A DNA stretch of 44,979 nt from Streptomyces sp. RP5T (GTDB taxonomy: Bacteria; Actinomycetota; Actinomycetes; Streptomycetales; Streptomycetaceae): contig NZ_RSAJ01000009.1 of assembly GCF_003933965.1 (NCBI RefSeq), forward strand, positions 1 to 44,979. Direction: 5' to 3'. This document shows, piece after piece, positions 33,531 to 41,478 of the stretch (position 1 is the first letter of the stretch; each line of letters begins with the position of its first letter). Under the pieces are notes generated by a model that worked only from the letters and a program-made list of their open reading frames with translations, did not search any database and was not told where the DNA came from. The position numbers were made by a program, and so were the translations under genes.

Positions 33531-34139
33531 ATGGCCGGGAAGCAGGGCGGGCGCACGCGCCGCAGGCTCAGCACCGGGGAGCGCCGGGAGCAGCTCCTGT
33601 CGGTGGGGTCGAGGCTGTTCTCGGAGAGCCCGTACGACGACGTGTGGATCGAGCAGGTCGCCGAGATCGCCGGGGTGTCGCGAGGGCTGCTCTACCACTA
33701 CTTCCCGACGAAGCGGGACTTCTTCGCGGCGGTCGTCGAACGCGAGAGCGAGCGGATGCTGGCCATGACCGCCGCCGTGCCTGGCATCCCGGTGCGCGAG
33801 CAGCTGACGGCGGGGCTGGACACCTACCTGGAGTACGTCCACGCCCACGCGCACGGCTTCCGTGCCTTCCATCGCGCCGACGCGGCCGGGGACCAGGCCG
33901 TGCGCCGGGTCTATCAGCGGGCGCTGGCCGCGCAGGAGCGGCAGATCCTGGCGGCGCTGGCCGCGGACCCGGAGTTCGGTCCGGCGGCCGAGGAGCGCCC
34001 CGACCTCCGGCTGGCCGTGCGCGGCTGGCTGGCGTTCACCACGGCGGTCTGCCTGGAGTGGCTGCGGGGCCCGGACCTGTCGCGGGAGCAGGTGCGCGAC
34101 CTGTGCGCACGGGCGCTGCTCGGTGTTCTCAGGCCCTGA
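33531..34139 (+). CDS. TetR-family regulator, divergent to the P450
   Basis: TetR regulator of 202 aa. The HTH spans about residues 18-64, with VGSRLFSESPYDDVWIEQVA and the recognition helix region VSRGLLYHYFPTKRDFFAAVV; the rest is the helical ligand-binding domain (HGFRAFHRADAAGDQAVRRVY). It is divergent from the CYP102-like gene with inverted repeats between, so it most likely represses the P450 and itself. In other systems such regulators respond to fatty acids or hydrophobic ligands, which would fit a CYP102-type enzyme; ligand here is inferred. Confidence 0.92.
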   Translation: MAGKQGGRTRRRLSTGERREQLLSVGSRLFSESPYDDVWIEQVAEIAGVSRGLLYHYFPTKRDFFAAVVERESERMLAMTAAVPGIPVREQLTAGLDTYLEYVHAHAHGFRAFHRADAAGDQAVRRVYQRALAAQERQILAALAADPEFGPAAEERPDLRLAVRGWLAFTTAVCLEWLRGPDLSREQVRDLCARALLGVLRP

Positions 34140-34171
34140 CCGGAATTCGCGCGTCCGTCACACGTCCCTGG

Positions 34172-34200
34172 TTGGCTTAGTCGCCGATCTTCGGTAGGTT
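34172..34200 (+). promoter_or_regulatory. Promoter of the DUF2470 gene
   Basis: TTGGCT (34172-34177) and TAGGTT (34195-34200) with 17-bp spacing; the -10 runs into the iron box, as expected for iron repression. Confidence 0.6.
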
Positions 34201-34217
34201 AGGCAAGGCTTACCTAA
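34199..34217. promoter_or_regulatory. Iron box (DmdR/DtxR/IdeR operator)
   Basis: TTAGGCAAGGCTTACCTAA matches the 19-bp consensus TTAGGTTAGGCTAACCTAA at 16 positions, including the outer arms TTAGG and CCTAA. It overlaps the -10 box and ends next to AAGGAGG, so iron-loaded repressor would block the downstream gene. Confidence 0.85.
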
Positions 34218-34228
34218 GGAGGAACGGG

Positions 34229-34960
34229 ATGGGTGACAGCCAGACGTGGGCGGCCGCGCCTTCCGCGGCGGAACACGCCCGGTCGGTGCTCGCCACCGCG
34301 TGGTCCTGCGCGGTGACGGCCGAGGGCGGCCGCGCGGAGTTCGTCGGCGCGCACACCGTCGCCGAGGACGGGCGGGTGACGCTGGACGTCCCCGAGGACA
34401 GCACCCTGGTCGCTGCCGCGATCTGCGCGCCACGGGGCGAGCCGTCCGCCGTCCTGGAGTTCGCCGACGTGGCACCCGTCCCCGTGCGCGGCCGGATCCG
34501 CGCCCGGCTGTGGATCGCCGGCTGGTTCGTCCCCGGGGACGCGGAGGGGCGGCTGGAGTTCAAGGCCACGCGTGTGGTGCTGCGCAGGGAGTCCGGTGCG
34601 GTGGTCGTCGACCTCGACGAGTTCGCCGCCGCTGCGCCCGATCCGCTCGCCACGGCCGAGTCCCGGCTGCTCACCCACCTCGCCGACTGCCACCCCGACG
34701 CGGTCGAGCGGCTGACGCGGCTCGTCGAACCCGACAGCCTGCACGGCGCGGTCCGCGTCCAGCCCCTCGCCGTGGACCGGCACGGACTGACCCTGCGTAT
34801 CGAGCGCGCCCGCGCCCACGGCGACGTACGCCTGCCCTTCCACGCGCCCGCCGACGACGTGGCGCGGCTGACGGAGCGCATGCACGTGCTGCTGACCCAG
34901 GCGAGCGCCGCGTCCTGCCCGCGCGCCCTACAGCGGCAGCGCGCAGACGGCGACGGGTGA
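34229..34960 (+). CDS. Iron-regulated DUF2470-domain protein
   Basis: Protein of 243 aa combining a split-barrel, flavin-reductase-like N-terminal region (about 10-140: AEFVGAHTVAEDGRVTL, VRGRIRARLWIAGWFV) with a DUF2470 domain (about 145-235, LLTHLADCHPDAVERL). DUF2470 proteins occur with heme-degrading HugZ-like barrels and in iron and tetrapyrrole contexts. The strong AAGGAGG precedes ATG 34229 and an iron box covers the promoter, so the gene should be expressed under iron limitation. A heme or siderophore-iron role is an inference. Its last 33 bp overlap the convergent lactonase-like gene. Confidence 0.85.
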   Translation: MGDSQTWAAAPSAAEHARSVLATAWSCAVTAEGGRAEFVGAHTVAEDGRVTLDVPEDSTLVAAAICAPRGEPSAVLEFADVAPVPVRGRIRARLWIAGWFVPGDAEGRLEFKATRVVLRRESGAVVVDLDEFAAAAPDPLATAESRLLTHLADCHPDAVERLTRLVEPDSLHGAVRVQPLAVDRHGLTLRIERARAHGDVRLPFHAPADDVARLTERMHVLLTQASAASCPRALQRQRADGDG

Positions 34961-36160
34961 GGCGAACGGCCTGCCCGCGCGACGCAGTTCACCGCTGCCG
35001 ACGTCCACGTGGAACACGCTGACGGTGCCGGAGCGCTGATTCGCCGCGAAGAGCAGCCTCCCGTCGGGGGAGAAGGCGATCTGCCGCGGGAAGTCGCCGT
35101 CCACCGGCACGGTGTCGAGCAGCCGCAGCCGCGCTCCGCCCGCCTCCACCGCGTACCGGGTGAGGCTGTTGTGACCCCGGTTGGCGAGATAGGCGTACGC
35201 GCCGTTCGCGGTGACCAGGAACTGCGCCGGGTAGTTCGTGCCCGAACCCGTCCCCGTGGACTGCGGTCTCCCGACGGACAGGCGGCCGCTCGCGCGGTCG
35301 TAGGCGCAGACCGCCACCGTGTTGTCGCTCTCGTTGGCCAGATAGGCGTACCGGCCCCCGGGATGGAAGGTGAGGTGGCGCGGCCCGGCACCCGGCCGGG
35401 TCTGTGCCCGCGCCACCTCGGTGAGGGCGCCGGTGCGTTCGTTCAGGCGGTAGCTGTAGACGGTGTCCGTGCCCAGGTCGACGGCGAGCACATGGCCGCC
35501 GTCCGGACTGGTCATGAACTGGTGGGCGTGCGGGCCGTCCTGGCCCGGTCCCGGCGCCGGACCGGAGTGCGTGACCGAGTCCCTGAGCGCGCCGAGCGCT
35601 CCCGAGGAGTCGATCGGGTGCACGGCCACACTCCCCGAGCCGTAGTTGGCACTGAGCAGCCAGCGCCCGCCCGGGTGCACCGACAGATGACAGGGCCCCG
35701 CCCCGCCGGTGCTCCGGCTCCCCAGGACCTTGCGGTCGGACAGGCGTACGGCGGTCACCGCCCCGGCGTCCTGCTCGGCGACCGCGTACAGCGTGCGGCC
35801 GTCGGGATGCGCCGCGAGGTACGACGGGTTGGTGACGCCGGTGATCGTGCCGGTGCCGGTGATCCGGCCGTCGGCCGCGTCGTAGGCGGCGACGCCGATA
35901 CCGGTGCCGCCGCCCTCGGCGGAGGTGTAGGTGCCGAGATACAGGGGGCGGGGCCCCTTCGGAGCCGGTGCGGACGATGCGCGCCCCGGGTCCGGTGAGG
36001 CGGCCCCGGGGGAGCCGGGAGTCTCCGCGGGCGCCGACGCGGATCCGGACGCCGTCGAGGACGGTCCGGACGAGGTCGAGCAGCCGACGAGCCCCGTGCC
36101 CGCTCCCGCGAGGACGCCGACGAACCGGCGCCTGCTCCAGCCGCCGCTCGCACTGCTCAT
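34928..36160 (-). CDS. Secreted lactonase-family seven-bladed beta-propeller
   Basis: Protein of 410 aa related to 6-phosphogluconolactonase/muconate-cycloisomerase-type propellers (PF10282). The N-terminus has a twin-arginine motif SRRRFVG (9-15) and a lipobox L24-V-G-C27, so it is probably a Tat-exported lipoprotein, followed by a Ser/Pro/Ala linker to about 70. Propeller repeats include YLGTYTSAEGGGTGIGVAAYD, PSYLAAHPDGRTLYAVAE, GPCHLSVHPGGRWLLSANYG and FPRQIAFSPDGRLLFAANQ. Being outside the cell, it is unlikely to act on 6-phosphogluconolactone; the substrate is unknown. Convergent overlap of 33 bp with the DUF2470 gene. Confidence 0.88.
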   Translation of the reverse strand: MSSASGGWSRRRFVGVLAGAGTGLVGCSTSSGPSSTASGSASAPAETPGSPGAASPDPGRASSAPAPKGPRPLYLGTYTSAEGGGTGIGVAAYDAADGRITGTGTITGVTNPSYLAAHPDGRTLYAVAEQDAGAVTAVRLSDRKVLGSRSTGGAGPCHLSVHPGGRWLLSANYGSGSVAVHPIDSSGALGALRDSVTHSGPAPGPGQDGPHAHQFMTSPDGGHVLAVDLGTDTVYSYRLNERTGALTEVARAQTRPGAGPRHLTFHPGGRYAYLANESDNTVAVCAYDRASGRLSVGRPQSTGTGSGTNYPAQFLVTANGAYAYLANRGHNSLTRYAVEAGGARLRLLDTVPVDGDFPRQIAFSPDGRLLFAANQRSGTVSVFHVDVGSGELRRAGRPFASPVAVCALPL

Positions 36161-36253
36161 CCCTGCGCACCCCGGGTGATCGATCGTCTGGGACCTGGAC
36201 AGCCACCTTCACCCGGATCCCCCGGCCGGTGCAACCCGAGCCGTCGCCGCCGG

Positions 36254-37279
36254 CTACCAGTCACCGTCCTCGACCGGCTTGCCCGGCGCGTCCCCCAGCG
36301 GCGCGACCTGGCCGGGCGCGGGCTGCTGCCAGGGCTCGTGATCGTCCCCGAGCCAGTCGCCCACCGGCTTCACGCCCTCCAGCGGATCCGCGGGGGCGAG
36401 GTCCTCGGCGTCCTGGTCGTAGTAGTCGAACCACGGCAGCCCGGCCCTGGTGTAGGCCGCGCGGTCCACGGGCGACGGCGGGGGAGCCTCGCCGGTGATG
36501 CGGCGCCACTCGGGCGGTGTCACCAGGTGCACGAAGACCCGCCCGCCGGGCGCGTCGGCCCAGTCGGACAGCGGCCGCTCGTCCCGGTAGACCTCCTGAC
36601 GCATGGAACCGCCGACGCCCAGCCCCATCGCCGGTGCGCTGCGGGGCGGCGCCCCCGCCGGCGCGGCCGGCGCGGCCATCGCCATCGGCGCGGCCGCGCC
36701 GTAGGCCATGGCGGGCCTGCTCACCGAGCCCAGTCGCCGCTGCGCCTCCCGCCACTCGGCCAGCCGCTCCGCGACCAGCGGGAAGGCCTGGAGCTGTACG
36801 CCGCCCCAGACCTCCTCGCCCGTGACCTGCCCCTCGACGGTCGCGCCCAGCCCGAGCGGCACCGCGACGAACTGGCGGACCGTGCCCTTGCCGGAGTTGA
36901 TGCCGTCCAGCCACGGCTGGCGGGGCAGGACCACGTAGTTCTGCGGGTCACGGGCGAGCCGGTCGCTCCAGGGTTTCCCGGAGACCGCGCACACCTTGCC
37001 CACCCCGACCTGGAGGGCCACCGGCTCGACGGTGCCCCCGAAGCTCAGCCACATCGCCTCCCGCAGATACACCGGCAGCATCACCCCGCCGCGGGCCCGC
37101 CACTGCTCCGGCACGGTGTCCGGGTAGTCCGAGACGCGGCGGACCGGGAACTCGCCGAGCCCCGGCGGCAGCGGATGCGTACCCGTCTCGGGCAGCCGCA
37201 GGGTGCGGACGAACCGCACCGCCGCACCGCCCGGCAGCCGCAGTGTGTTCCCGTCGATCCGCACGCTCGTGTCGGTCAT
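36254..37279 (-). CDS. Conserved hypothetical protein, 341 aa
   Basis: Function not recognised. Soluble protein without signal peptide. The N-terminal 190 residues look like a compact domain with regular conserved segments (GGVMLPVYLREAMWLSFGG, PRQPWLDGINSGKGTVRQFV, GEEVWGGVQLQAFPL); then an Ala/Pro/Met-rich linker (about 200-232) and a Trp/Pro-rich C-terminal region (LSDWADAPGGRVFVHLVTPPEW, AGLPWFDYYD). I recall integral conservation of this type in many actinobacteria and even fungi, but not a function. ATG 37279; a potential site GGGGG lies upstream. It follows the FUSC gene by 52 bp on the same strand and may share its transcript. Confidence 0.8.
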   Translation of the reverse strand: MTDTSVRIDGNTLRLPGGAAVRFVRTLRLPETGTHPLPPGLGEFPVRRVSDYPDTVPEQWRARGGVMLPVYLREAMWLSFGGTVEPVALQVGVGKVCAVSGKPWSDRLARDPQNYVVLPRQPWLDGINSGKGTVRQFVAVPLGLGATVEGQVTGEEVWGGVQLQAFPLVAERLAEWREAQRRLGSVSRPAMAYGAAAPMAMAAPAAPAGAPPRSAPAMGLGVGGSMRQEVYRDERPLSDWADAPGGRVFVHLVTPPEWRRITGEAPPPSPVDRAAYTRAGLPWFDYYDQDAEDLAPADPLEGVKPVGDWLGDDHEPWQQPAPGQVAPLGDAPGKPVEDGDW

Positions 37280-37331
37280 CGGTCCGCCCCCTTGTACGTG
37301 TCCCGCTCGTGGCCTGTCCGGTGTGTCTGTG

Positions 37332-38615
37332 TCACCTGGAACGACGGGAGAGTGCCGGACGGTTCCGGCGCCAGCGTTCCTGCAGCCGGGTCAGGTGCGG
37401 CATCCGCTCGCGCTGCTCGCGCGAGGCACGGTCCAGCTCCTCCAGCAGCCGGCGCGAGCGGTGCTCGGTGTCCAGCTCGTCGAGGATGCGGTTGACCTCG
37501 GTGAGGACGGCGCCGTGCAGCTGCCAGTGGCGGGTGTCGCGCTGGATCTCCTCCAGCAGCAGCTGGGCCAGCTTGTCCCGGGTCGCCGAGGCCTGCCGCA
37601 GCTCGGCGGTGAGCCGGCCCTCCGCGGACTCGGCGCTCACACTGACGTGGGTGGTGACCAGCACCGCGAAACTGACCACGGCGTCGCCGATCTCGGACAG
37701 CAACTGCTCCACGGTCCGGCCGGTCTCGGGATCGAACAGCGGCTCCGGGGCCTGGTCCTGGTCCTCCTCGATCGAGTACGGATCGTCGGCGAGAGGGTCG
37801 CGTTCCTTCGCGAGGTCGGTGAGGGTGCGCGCGAGGACCCGCAGCACGACCGTGCAGATCTCCAGCGTGTCCAGACCGGTGCGCAGCACCACCCGGTGCA
37901 GCAGGCCCTCCTTCACCCTGGGGTTCAGCTTCAGGCTGTCCTCGGCCTGCCGCAGGGCCGCGTCCACCTCGACGATGTCGTGGTCCAGTTCGCGGGCCTC
38001 GTACAACCGGGCCGTCGCCAGCTCCACCGGCGTACGGCCGGCGGCCTCCTCACCCATCCGCAGCATGAGCCTGCGCAGCCTGCGGGCCAGCCCCTCGATC
38101 GACTCGCCCGCCTCGTCCACCCACACCGGGGGAGCGAGCAGCAGATTGCAGGCGAGGCCGACGACCGCGCCGATCAGCGTCTCGACCACGCGTGCCCAGG
38201 CGGTGTCCCCGACCGTCGTCACCCCGAGCACCAGCATCGCGCTGATCGCCACCTCGGGCACGAACTCCTCGACCCGCACCAGCCGTCCCACCACCAGGGA
38301 CGCCACGATCAGCAGGCCGAGACTCCACCAGGTCAGACCCACCAGCAGACTGAAGGCGATGGCGACCAGGACACCGGTGACCACCGAGTTGACCCGGCGC
38401 ACACCGGTGGTGAGCGTGGAGTAGAGGGTGACCTGGACGACGAGCAGCGCGGTCAGGGGCGCGGTGAGCGGGGCGGCCTCGGGGCTGAGCCGCAGCGCGA
38501 TGACGTACGCGATCGTCGCCGCGGCCGCCGACCGCAGCGTCTGCACGACCACGGGGTCCCGGCGCCCCTGCACGGCCCGCACCAGGAACGCCGGCCACTC
38601 ACGTACGTCTCGCAT
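37332..38615 (-). CDS. FUSC/aromatic-acid-exporter-like membrane protein
   Basis: Membrane protein of 427 aa. The N-terminal 150 residues contain about six hydrophobic helices (SAAAATIAYVIALRL, LTALLVVQVTLYSTLTTGV, FSLLVGLTWWSLGLLIVASL, GAVVGLACNLLLAPPVWV), as in the FUSC/ArAE family of proposed efflux proteins. The C-terminal 270 residues are charged, helical and cytoplasmic (LTDLAKERDPLADDPYSIEE). Substrate unknown. ATG 38615 is chosen at the start of the membrane domain; GGAAGGGG lies 12-13 nt upstream, rather far. Likely co-transcribed with the hypothetical gene downstream. Confidence 0.85.
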   Translation of the reverse strand: MRDVREWPAFLVRAVQGRRDPVVVQTLRSAAAATIAYVIALRLSPEAAPLTAPLTALLVVQVTLYSTLTTGVRRVNSVVTGVLVAIAFSLLVGLTWWSLGLLIVASLVVGRLVRVEEFVPEVAISAMLVLGVTTVGDTAWARVVETLIGAVVGLACNLLLAPPVWVDEAGESIEGLARRLRRLMLRMGEEAAGRTPVELATARLYEARELDHDIVEVDAALRQAEDSLKLNPRVKEGLLHRVVLRTGLDTLEICTVVLRVLARTLTDLAKERDPLADDPYSIEEDQDQAPEPLFDPETGRTVEQLLSEIGDAVVSFAVLVTTHVSVSAESAEGRLTAELRQASATRDKLAQLLLEEIQRDTRHWQLHGAVLTEVNRILDELDTEHRSRRLLEELDRASREQRERMPHLTRLQERWRRNRPALSRRSR

Positions 38616-38893
38616 CCTCAGTGTGTTCCCCTTCCACGACAGCGATCGGCGCACTCCTTGCGGAATGTGAAGCTCCGCCAGGCGTGCCCCCCATTGTGGG
38701 GCGCGGCCCGGCCACGGCAAGGACCTCCGGCAGTGACAGCGGACACCCGGCGCCACCTCGGACGATTCCCGGGAGGCGCGGGTGCTTCACACCGTCGTCG
38801 GCGGGTGCGGCCGGTGCGCGGTGGGCCCAAATCAGGTGCGGGCACCCGCCTGGATGGGTGATCATCCGGTGAGTCGCGAGGGAGGGGACGCCG
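38616..38893. other. Divergent intergenic region, 278 bp
   Basis: Lies between the divergent FUSC-like and DUF3626 genes. It contains a hairpin GCCCC (38685-38689)/GGGGC (38698-38702) and the sequence GGGTGATCATCC (38856-38867), whose complement GGATGATCACCC recurs just before the dipeptidase start at 44247. No clear promoter with both boxes was found and no gene is supported. Confidence 0.4.
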
Positions 38894-39793
38894 GTGAGTC
38901 CAGTCGTGTCGGCGCGGGCGCGGGCGGCGCTCGACCATGTGGCGGCCGTGTCCGCGGGGCCCGCCGTCGCCCCGGACGTGCGCATCACGCTGAACTTCCA
39001 CCCGGACCGCCTCGCCCGCGGCCTGCCCCTCCTCGAAGCACTGGCCGAGGACGGCGCCTACCACTCGCAGTTCGTCACCGGGACCAGCAACGGCGGGCTG
39101 ACGGCCCACCCCGGCGGCGACCGGTGGCGCTGGGAGAGCCGCATCTTCGGCGGCGCCTACGACGACGCCGACGCGCACGAGCGGCCCGTGTACGGCGCGC
39201 TGAACTTCCGCCGTCAAGTGGGCGGCGCCGCCCCGAGGTTCGGCTCCTCGTACCTGCGGCTGACCGGCGAAACGCTCGCCCGTGCCACCTTCTGCTACCC
39301 CGACAGTGCCGCCGAGCCGGTCCATTTCGGGGTCGCCGCCGGCATGTCCCTGATCGCCCTCGCGGAGGCGGACGAGCGGGACGCCCTCGACGACTACATC
39401 GAGGCCCAGGTGCACGGCGGCGTCGACCTGACCCGTGACGTGGAGGCCCTCGTTCTGGACGCGAGTTACCGCGGCACCCCCGTCGAGGCGGCGGCACACC
39501 GGCTGCCCGTCCCCGTCGCGTGGCACCCGGGACACCGGATCACCGTCACCGACCTGCACCGCCACGCCCACTACCGCGGGCAGGAGTACGCCGACCTGGG
39601 CGCGAGCATCGCCGAGGACGGACTGGTCGACCCGCGCGTCATCGGCGACGCCGCCCGGACGGGACGCCACGAGCTCCAGCACCTGAAGATGGTCTGGCAC
39701 ACCCTGGCCCGCTTCGGCGCGCCGGACGGCACCACCTGCCCGGGTGGGACGGCCGGGGGCCGGACGCCGGTGGTCAGCACCCCGAGCGCGTAG
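38894..39793 (+). CDS. DUF3626-domain protein
   Basis: Conserved protein of 299 aa with the DUF3626 pattern ITLNFHPDRL, YHSQFVTGTSNGGLTAHPGG, RWESRIFGGAYDD and RPVYGALNFRR. Cytoplasmic by appearance; function unknown in general, with toxin-like or enzymatic roles suggested by the conserved HPDR and GG motifs only as speculation. GTG 38894 follows GGAGGGGA. The usual domain ends near HTLARFG; the extra tail (PDGTTCPGGTAGGRTPVV) reads across DNA that on the other strand encodes an HTH fragment, suggesting the 3' end was altered by a rearrangement. Confidence 0.85.
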   Translation: MSPVVSARARAALDHVAAVSAGPAVAPDVRITLNFHPDRLARGLPLLEALAEDGAYHSQFVTGTSNGGLTAHPGGDRWRWESRIFGGAYDDADAHERPVYGALNFRRQVGGAAPRFGSSYLRLTGETLARATFCYPDSAAEPVHFGVAAGMSLIALAEADERDALDDYIEAQVHGGVDLTRDVEALVLDASYRGTPVEAAAHRLPVPVAWHPGHRITVTDLHRHAHYRGQEYADLGASIAEDGLVDPRVIGDAARTGRHELQHLKMVWHTLARFGAPDGTTCPGGTAGGRTPVVSTPSA

Positions 39794-39978
39794 GCCCGCG
39801 CGACCAGTTCCGTACGGTCGCCCGCGCCCCACCGCGCCGACAGCCGCCGCAGGTGACAGGTGACGCCGTCCGTCGTCAGCCCCGTCTCCCGCGCGGCCCG
39901 GGCCGTGGGGGAGTGCTCCCGCTCGCCCCCGACCCGCAGCATCACCAGCAGCGAGGGAGCCTCCTTCGCCGAGTCCAT
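39571..39978 (-). pseudogene. LuxR-type HTH fragment without its own stop
   Basis: On the minus strand, codons from about 39955 to 39760 encode a LuxR-like helix-turn-helix: TARAARETGLTTDGVTCHLR followed by RLSARWGAGDRTELVARAYA and LGVL. After LGVLTTGV no stop occurs for a further 65 codons, which run antisense through the DUF3626 gene. ATG 39978 with GGGAG close by could start a 135-aa protein, but the start lies within a decayed reductase sequence on the other strand. Most likely the fragment is a relic joined at both ends to foreign sequence; a functional small regulator is possible. Confidence 0.4.
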
Positions 39979-40463
39979 CGTCTCCCTGTTGGAAGCCCCC
40001 GCCCGCTCGGCGAACGGCACCCACCGCGGAACCGGGGCCGGCCACCTCGCCGACGTCCTGCCCGGCGACACCGTGCCGGCCCGGATTCAGCCCTGCCGCG
40101 ACGCCTTCCACGTCGACCACTCCCGCCCGGTCGTCATGATCTCGGCGGGCACCGGCCTCGCGCCCTTCCGCGGGGCGGTCGCCGACCGGGTGGCCGCGCT
40201 GGGCCGGGGCGAGGAACTCCCGCCCGCGCTCTGCTACTTCGGGCATCGCCGCCGAGTCCGACGAGGTCTGGGAACTGCTCCGGGCCGGCGGCCGGGTGTA
40301 CGTGTGCGGAGACGGATCACGAATGGCACCCGGCGTGCGGGACGCGTTCCGTACCCTGTTCAGGGAACACACGCCCGACGCCGACGAGACGGCCGCCGAG
40401 CGGTGGCTCGACGAGCTGGTGCGGGACGGGCGCTACACCGAGGACGTGTACGCCGCGGGGTGA
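39971..40463 (+). pseudogene. Relic of a CYP102-type P450 reductase C-terminus
   Basis: Non-coding as it stands, but two frames contain the end of a diflavin reductase like that of P450-BM3. From 39971 the frame reads VSLLEAPARSANGTHRGTG, HLADVLPGDTVPARI and VVMISAGTGLAPFRG (FAD/NADPH domain) to LCYFG. From 40242 the next frame reads ESDEVWELLRAGGRVYVCGD, GSRMAPGVRDAFR and RYTEDVYAAG to TGA 40461-40463. Between them the segment with the usual CRSP...DYLY and AFSR motifs is missing (about 40 residues), with a frame change. The upstream flavodoxin and P450 parts are absent. This is a truncated, internally deleted pseudogene. Confidence 0.75.
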
Positions 40464-40482
40464 CGGAAGGGGCGGAACGCCG

Positions 40483-41472
40483 GTGGACTCCTGGGAGTGG
40501 GCACGGCAGGTGCTGGAGGGCGCGGGTCTCGACCCCGGCCGGCTCGCCCGCGTACGGCCCCTGCCCGGCGGCACGTACAACACCGTCGAGGAGCTCCAGC
40601 TCACCGACGGCACCCGGTACGTCCTCAAGGTCCCGCCCGCGTCTACCGTGCCCGGCCTGCGCCACGAGCGTGAACTGCTCGTCTCCGAGGCGGAGTTCTA
40701 CCGGGCGGCCGCCGTGGCCGAGGTCGCGGCACCGCACGTGGTGGCCGTCGGCGCCCGAACCGCCGTACCGCACCTGCTGATGACGGCCTGTCCCGGAGAG
40801 CCCTGGGACGGGTCCGTCACCGACGCCGAGCGGCTCCCGCTGCGCAGGGAGCTGGGCCGGCAGGTGGCCCGGCTGCACACGGTGACCGGGCCGGGCTTCG
40901 GCTATCCCTCCGGCGCGCTCGGGCCGCTCGCCCCCGACTGGCGTACCGCGTTCACCACCATGACCGGGGCCGTCCTGGACGACGCCCGGGACTACGGGGC
41001 ACGGCTGCCCCGCTCCGTCGAGCAGGTGGCGGACACGCTCGGGGCCGGCTTCCCCGCGCTCGACGAGGTCACGGTACCCGCACTGGTCCACTTCGACCTG
41101 TGGGACGGGAACATCCTGCTGCACCGCCCGGCCGACGGGGAGCCACGGATCGGCGGGCTCATCGACGGGGAGCGGATGTTCTGGGGCGACCCTCTCGCCG
41201 ACTTCGTCTCCCTGGCCCTGCTCGGCGACATCAAGGAGGACGAGGCGTTCCTCGCGGGCTACCGGGAGGCGGGCGGCCGGGCCGCGTTCGACGTCCCGGC
41301 CCGGGTGCGCCTGGCCCTGTACCGTGCCTACCTCTACCTGATCATGCTCACGGAGACCGTCCCCCGGGCGGTCTCCGACGAGAAGGAACGCTGGGTCCAG
41401 TCGGCGGTGGCCCCGCAACTCGTCGCCGCCCTGGACGAGATCGAGGCCCTCGCCAGGGTCACGGGAGCCTGA
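40483..41472 (+). CDS. APH-type phosphotransferase
   Basis: Aminoglycoside-phosphotransferase/choline-kinase-fold enzyme of 329 aa. ATP-binding Lys is in YVLKVPP, the catalytic loop is LVHFDLWDGNILL (D and N of HxDxxxxN), and the metal-binding Asp is in GLIDGERMFWGDP. Such proteins phosphorylate small molecules such as antibiotics, sugars or amino alcohols; the substrate cannot be told. GTG 40483 follows GGAAGGGG. Its stop lies 6 bp before the TTG start of the ROK gene, so the two are co-transcribed, which hints at a sugar-linked substrate. Confidence 0.88.
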   Translation: MDSWEWARQVLEGAGLDPGRLARVRPLPGGTYNTVEELQLTDGTRYVLKVPPASTVPGLRHERELLVSEAEFYRAAAVAEVAAPHVVAVGARTAVPHLLMTACPGEPWDGSVTDAERLPLRRELGRQVARLHTVTGPGFGYPSGALGPLAPDWRTAFTTMTGAVLDDARDYGARLPRSVEQVADTLGAGFPALDEVTVPALVHFDLWDGNILLHRPADGEPRIGGLIDGERMFWGDPLADFVSLALLGDIKEDEAFLAGYREAGGRAAFDVPARVRLALYRAYLYLIMLTETVPRAVSDEKERWVQSAVAPQLVAALDEIEALARVTGA

Positions 41473-41478
41473 ACACCC

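Noticed and set aside
34928..36160. Pentose-phosphate 6-phosphogluconolactonase
   Set aside because: Tat and lipobox signals place the protein outside the cytoplasm, where this substrate is not found; only the fold is shared.
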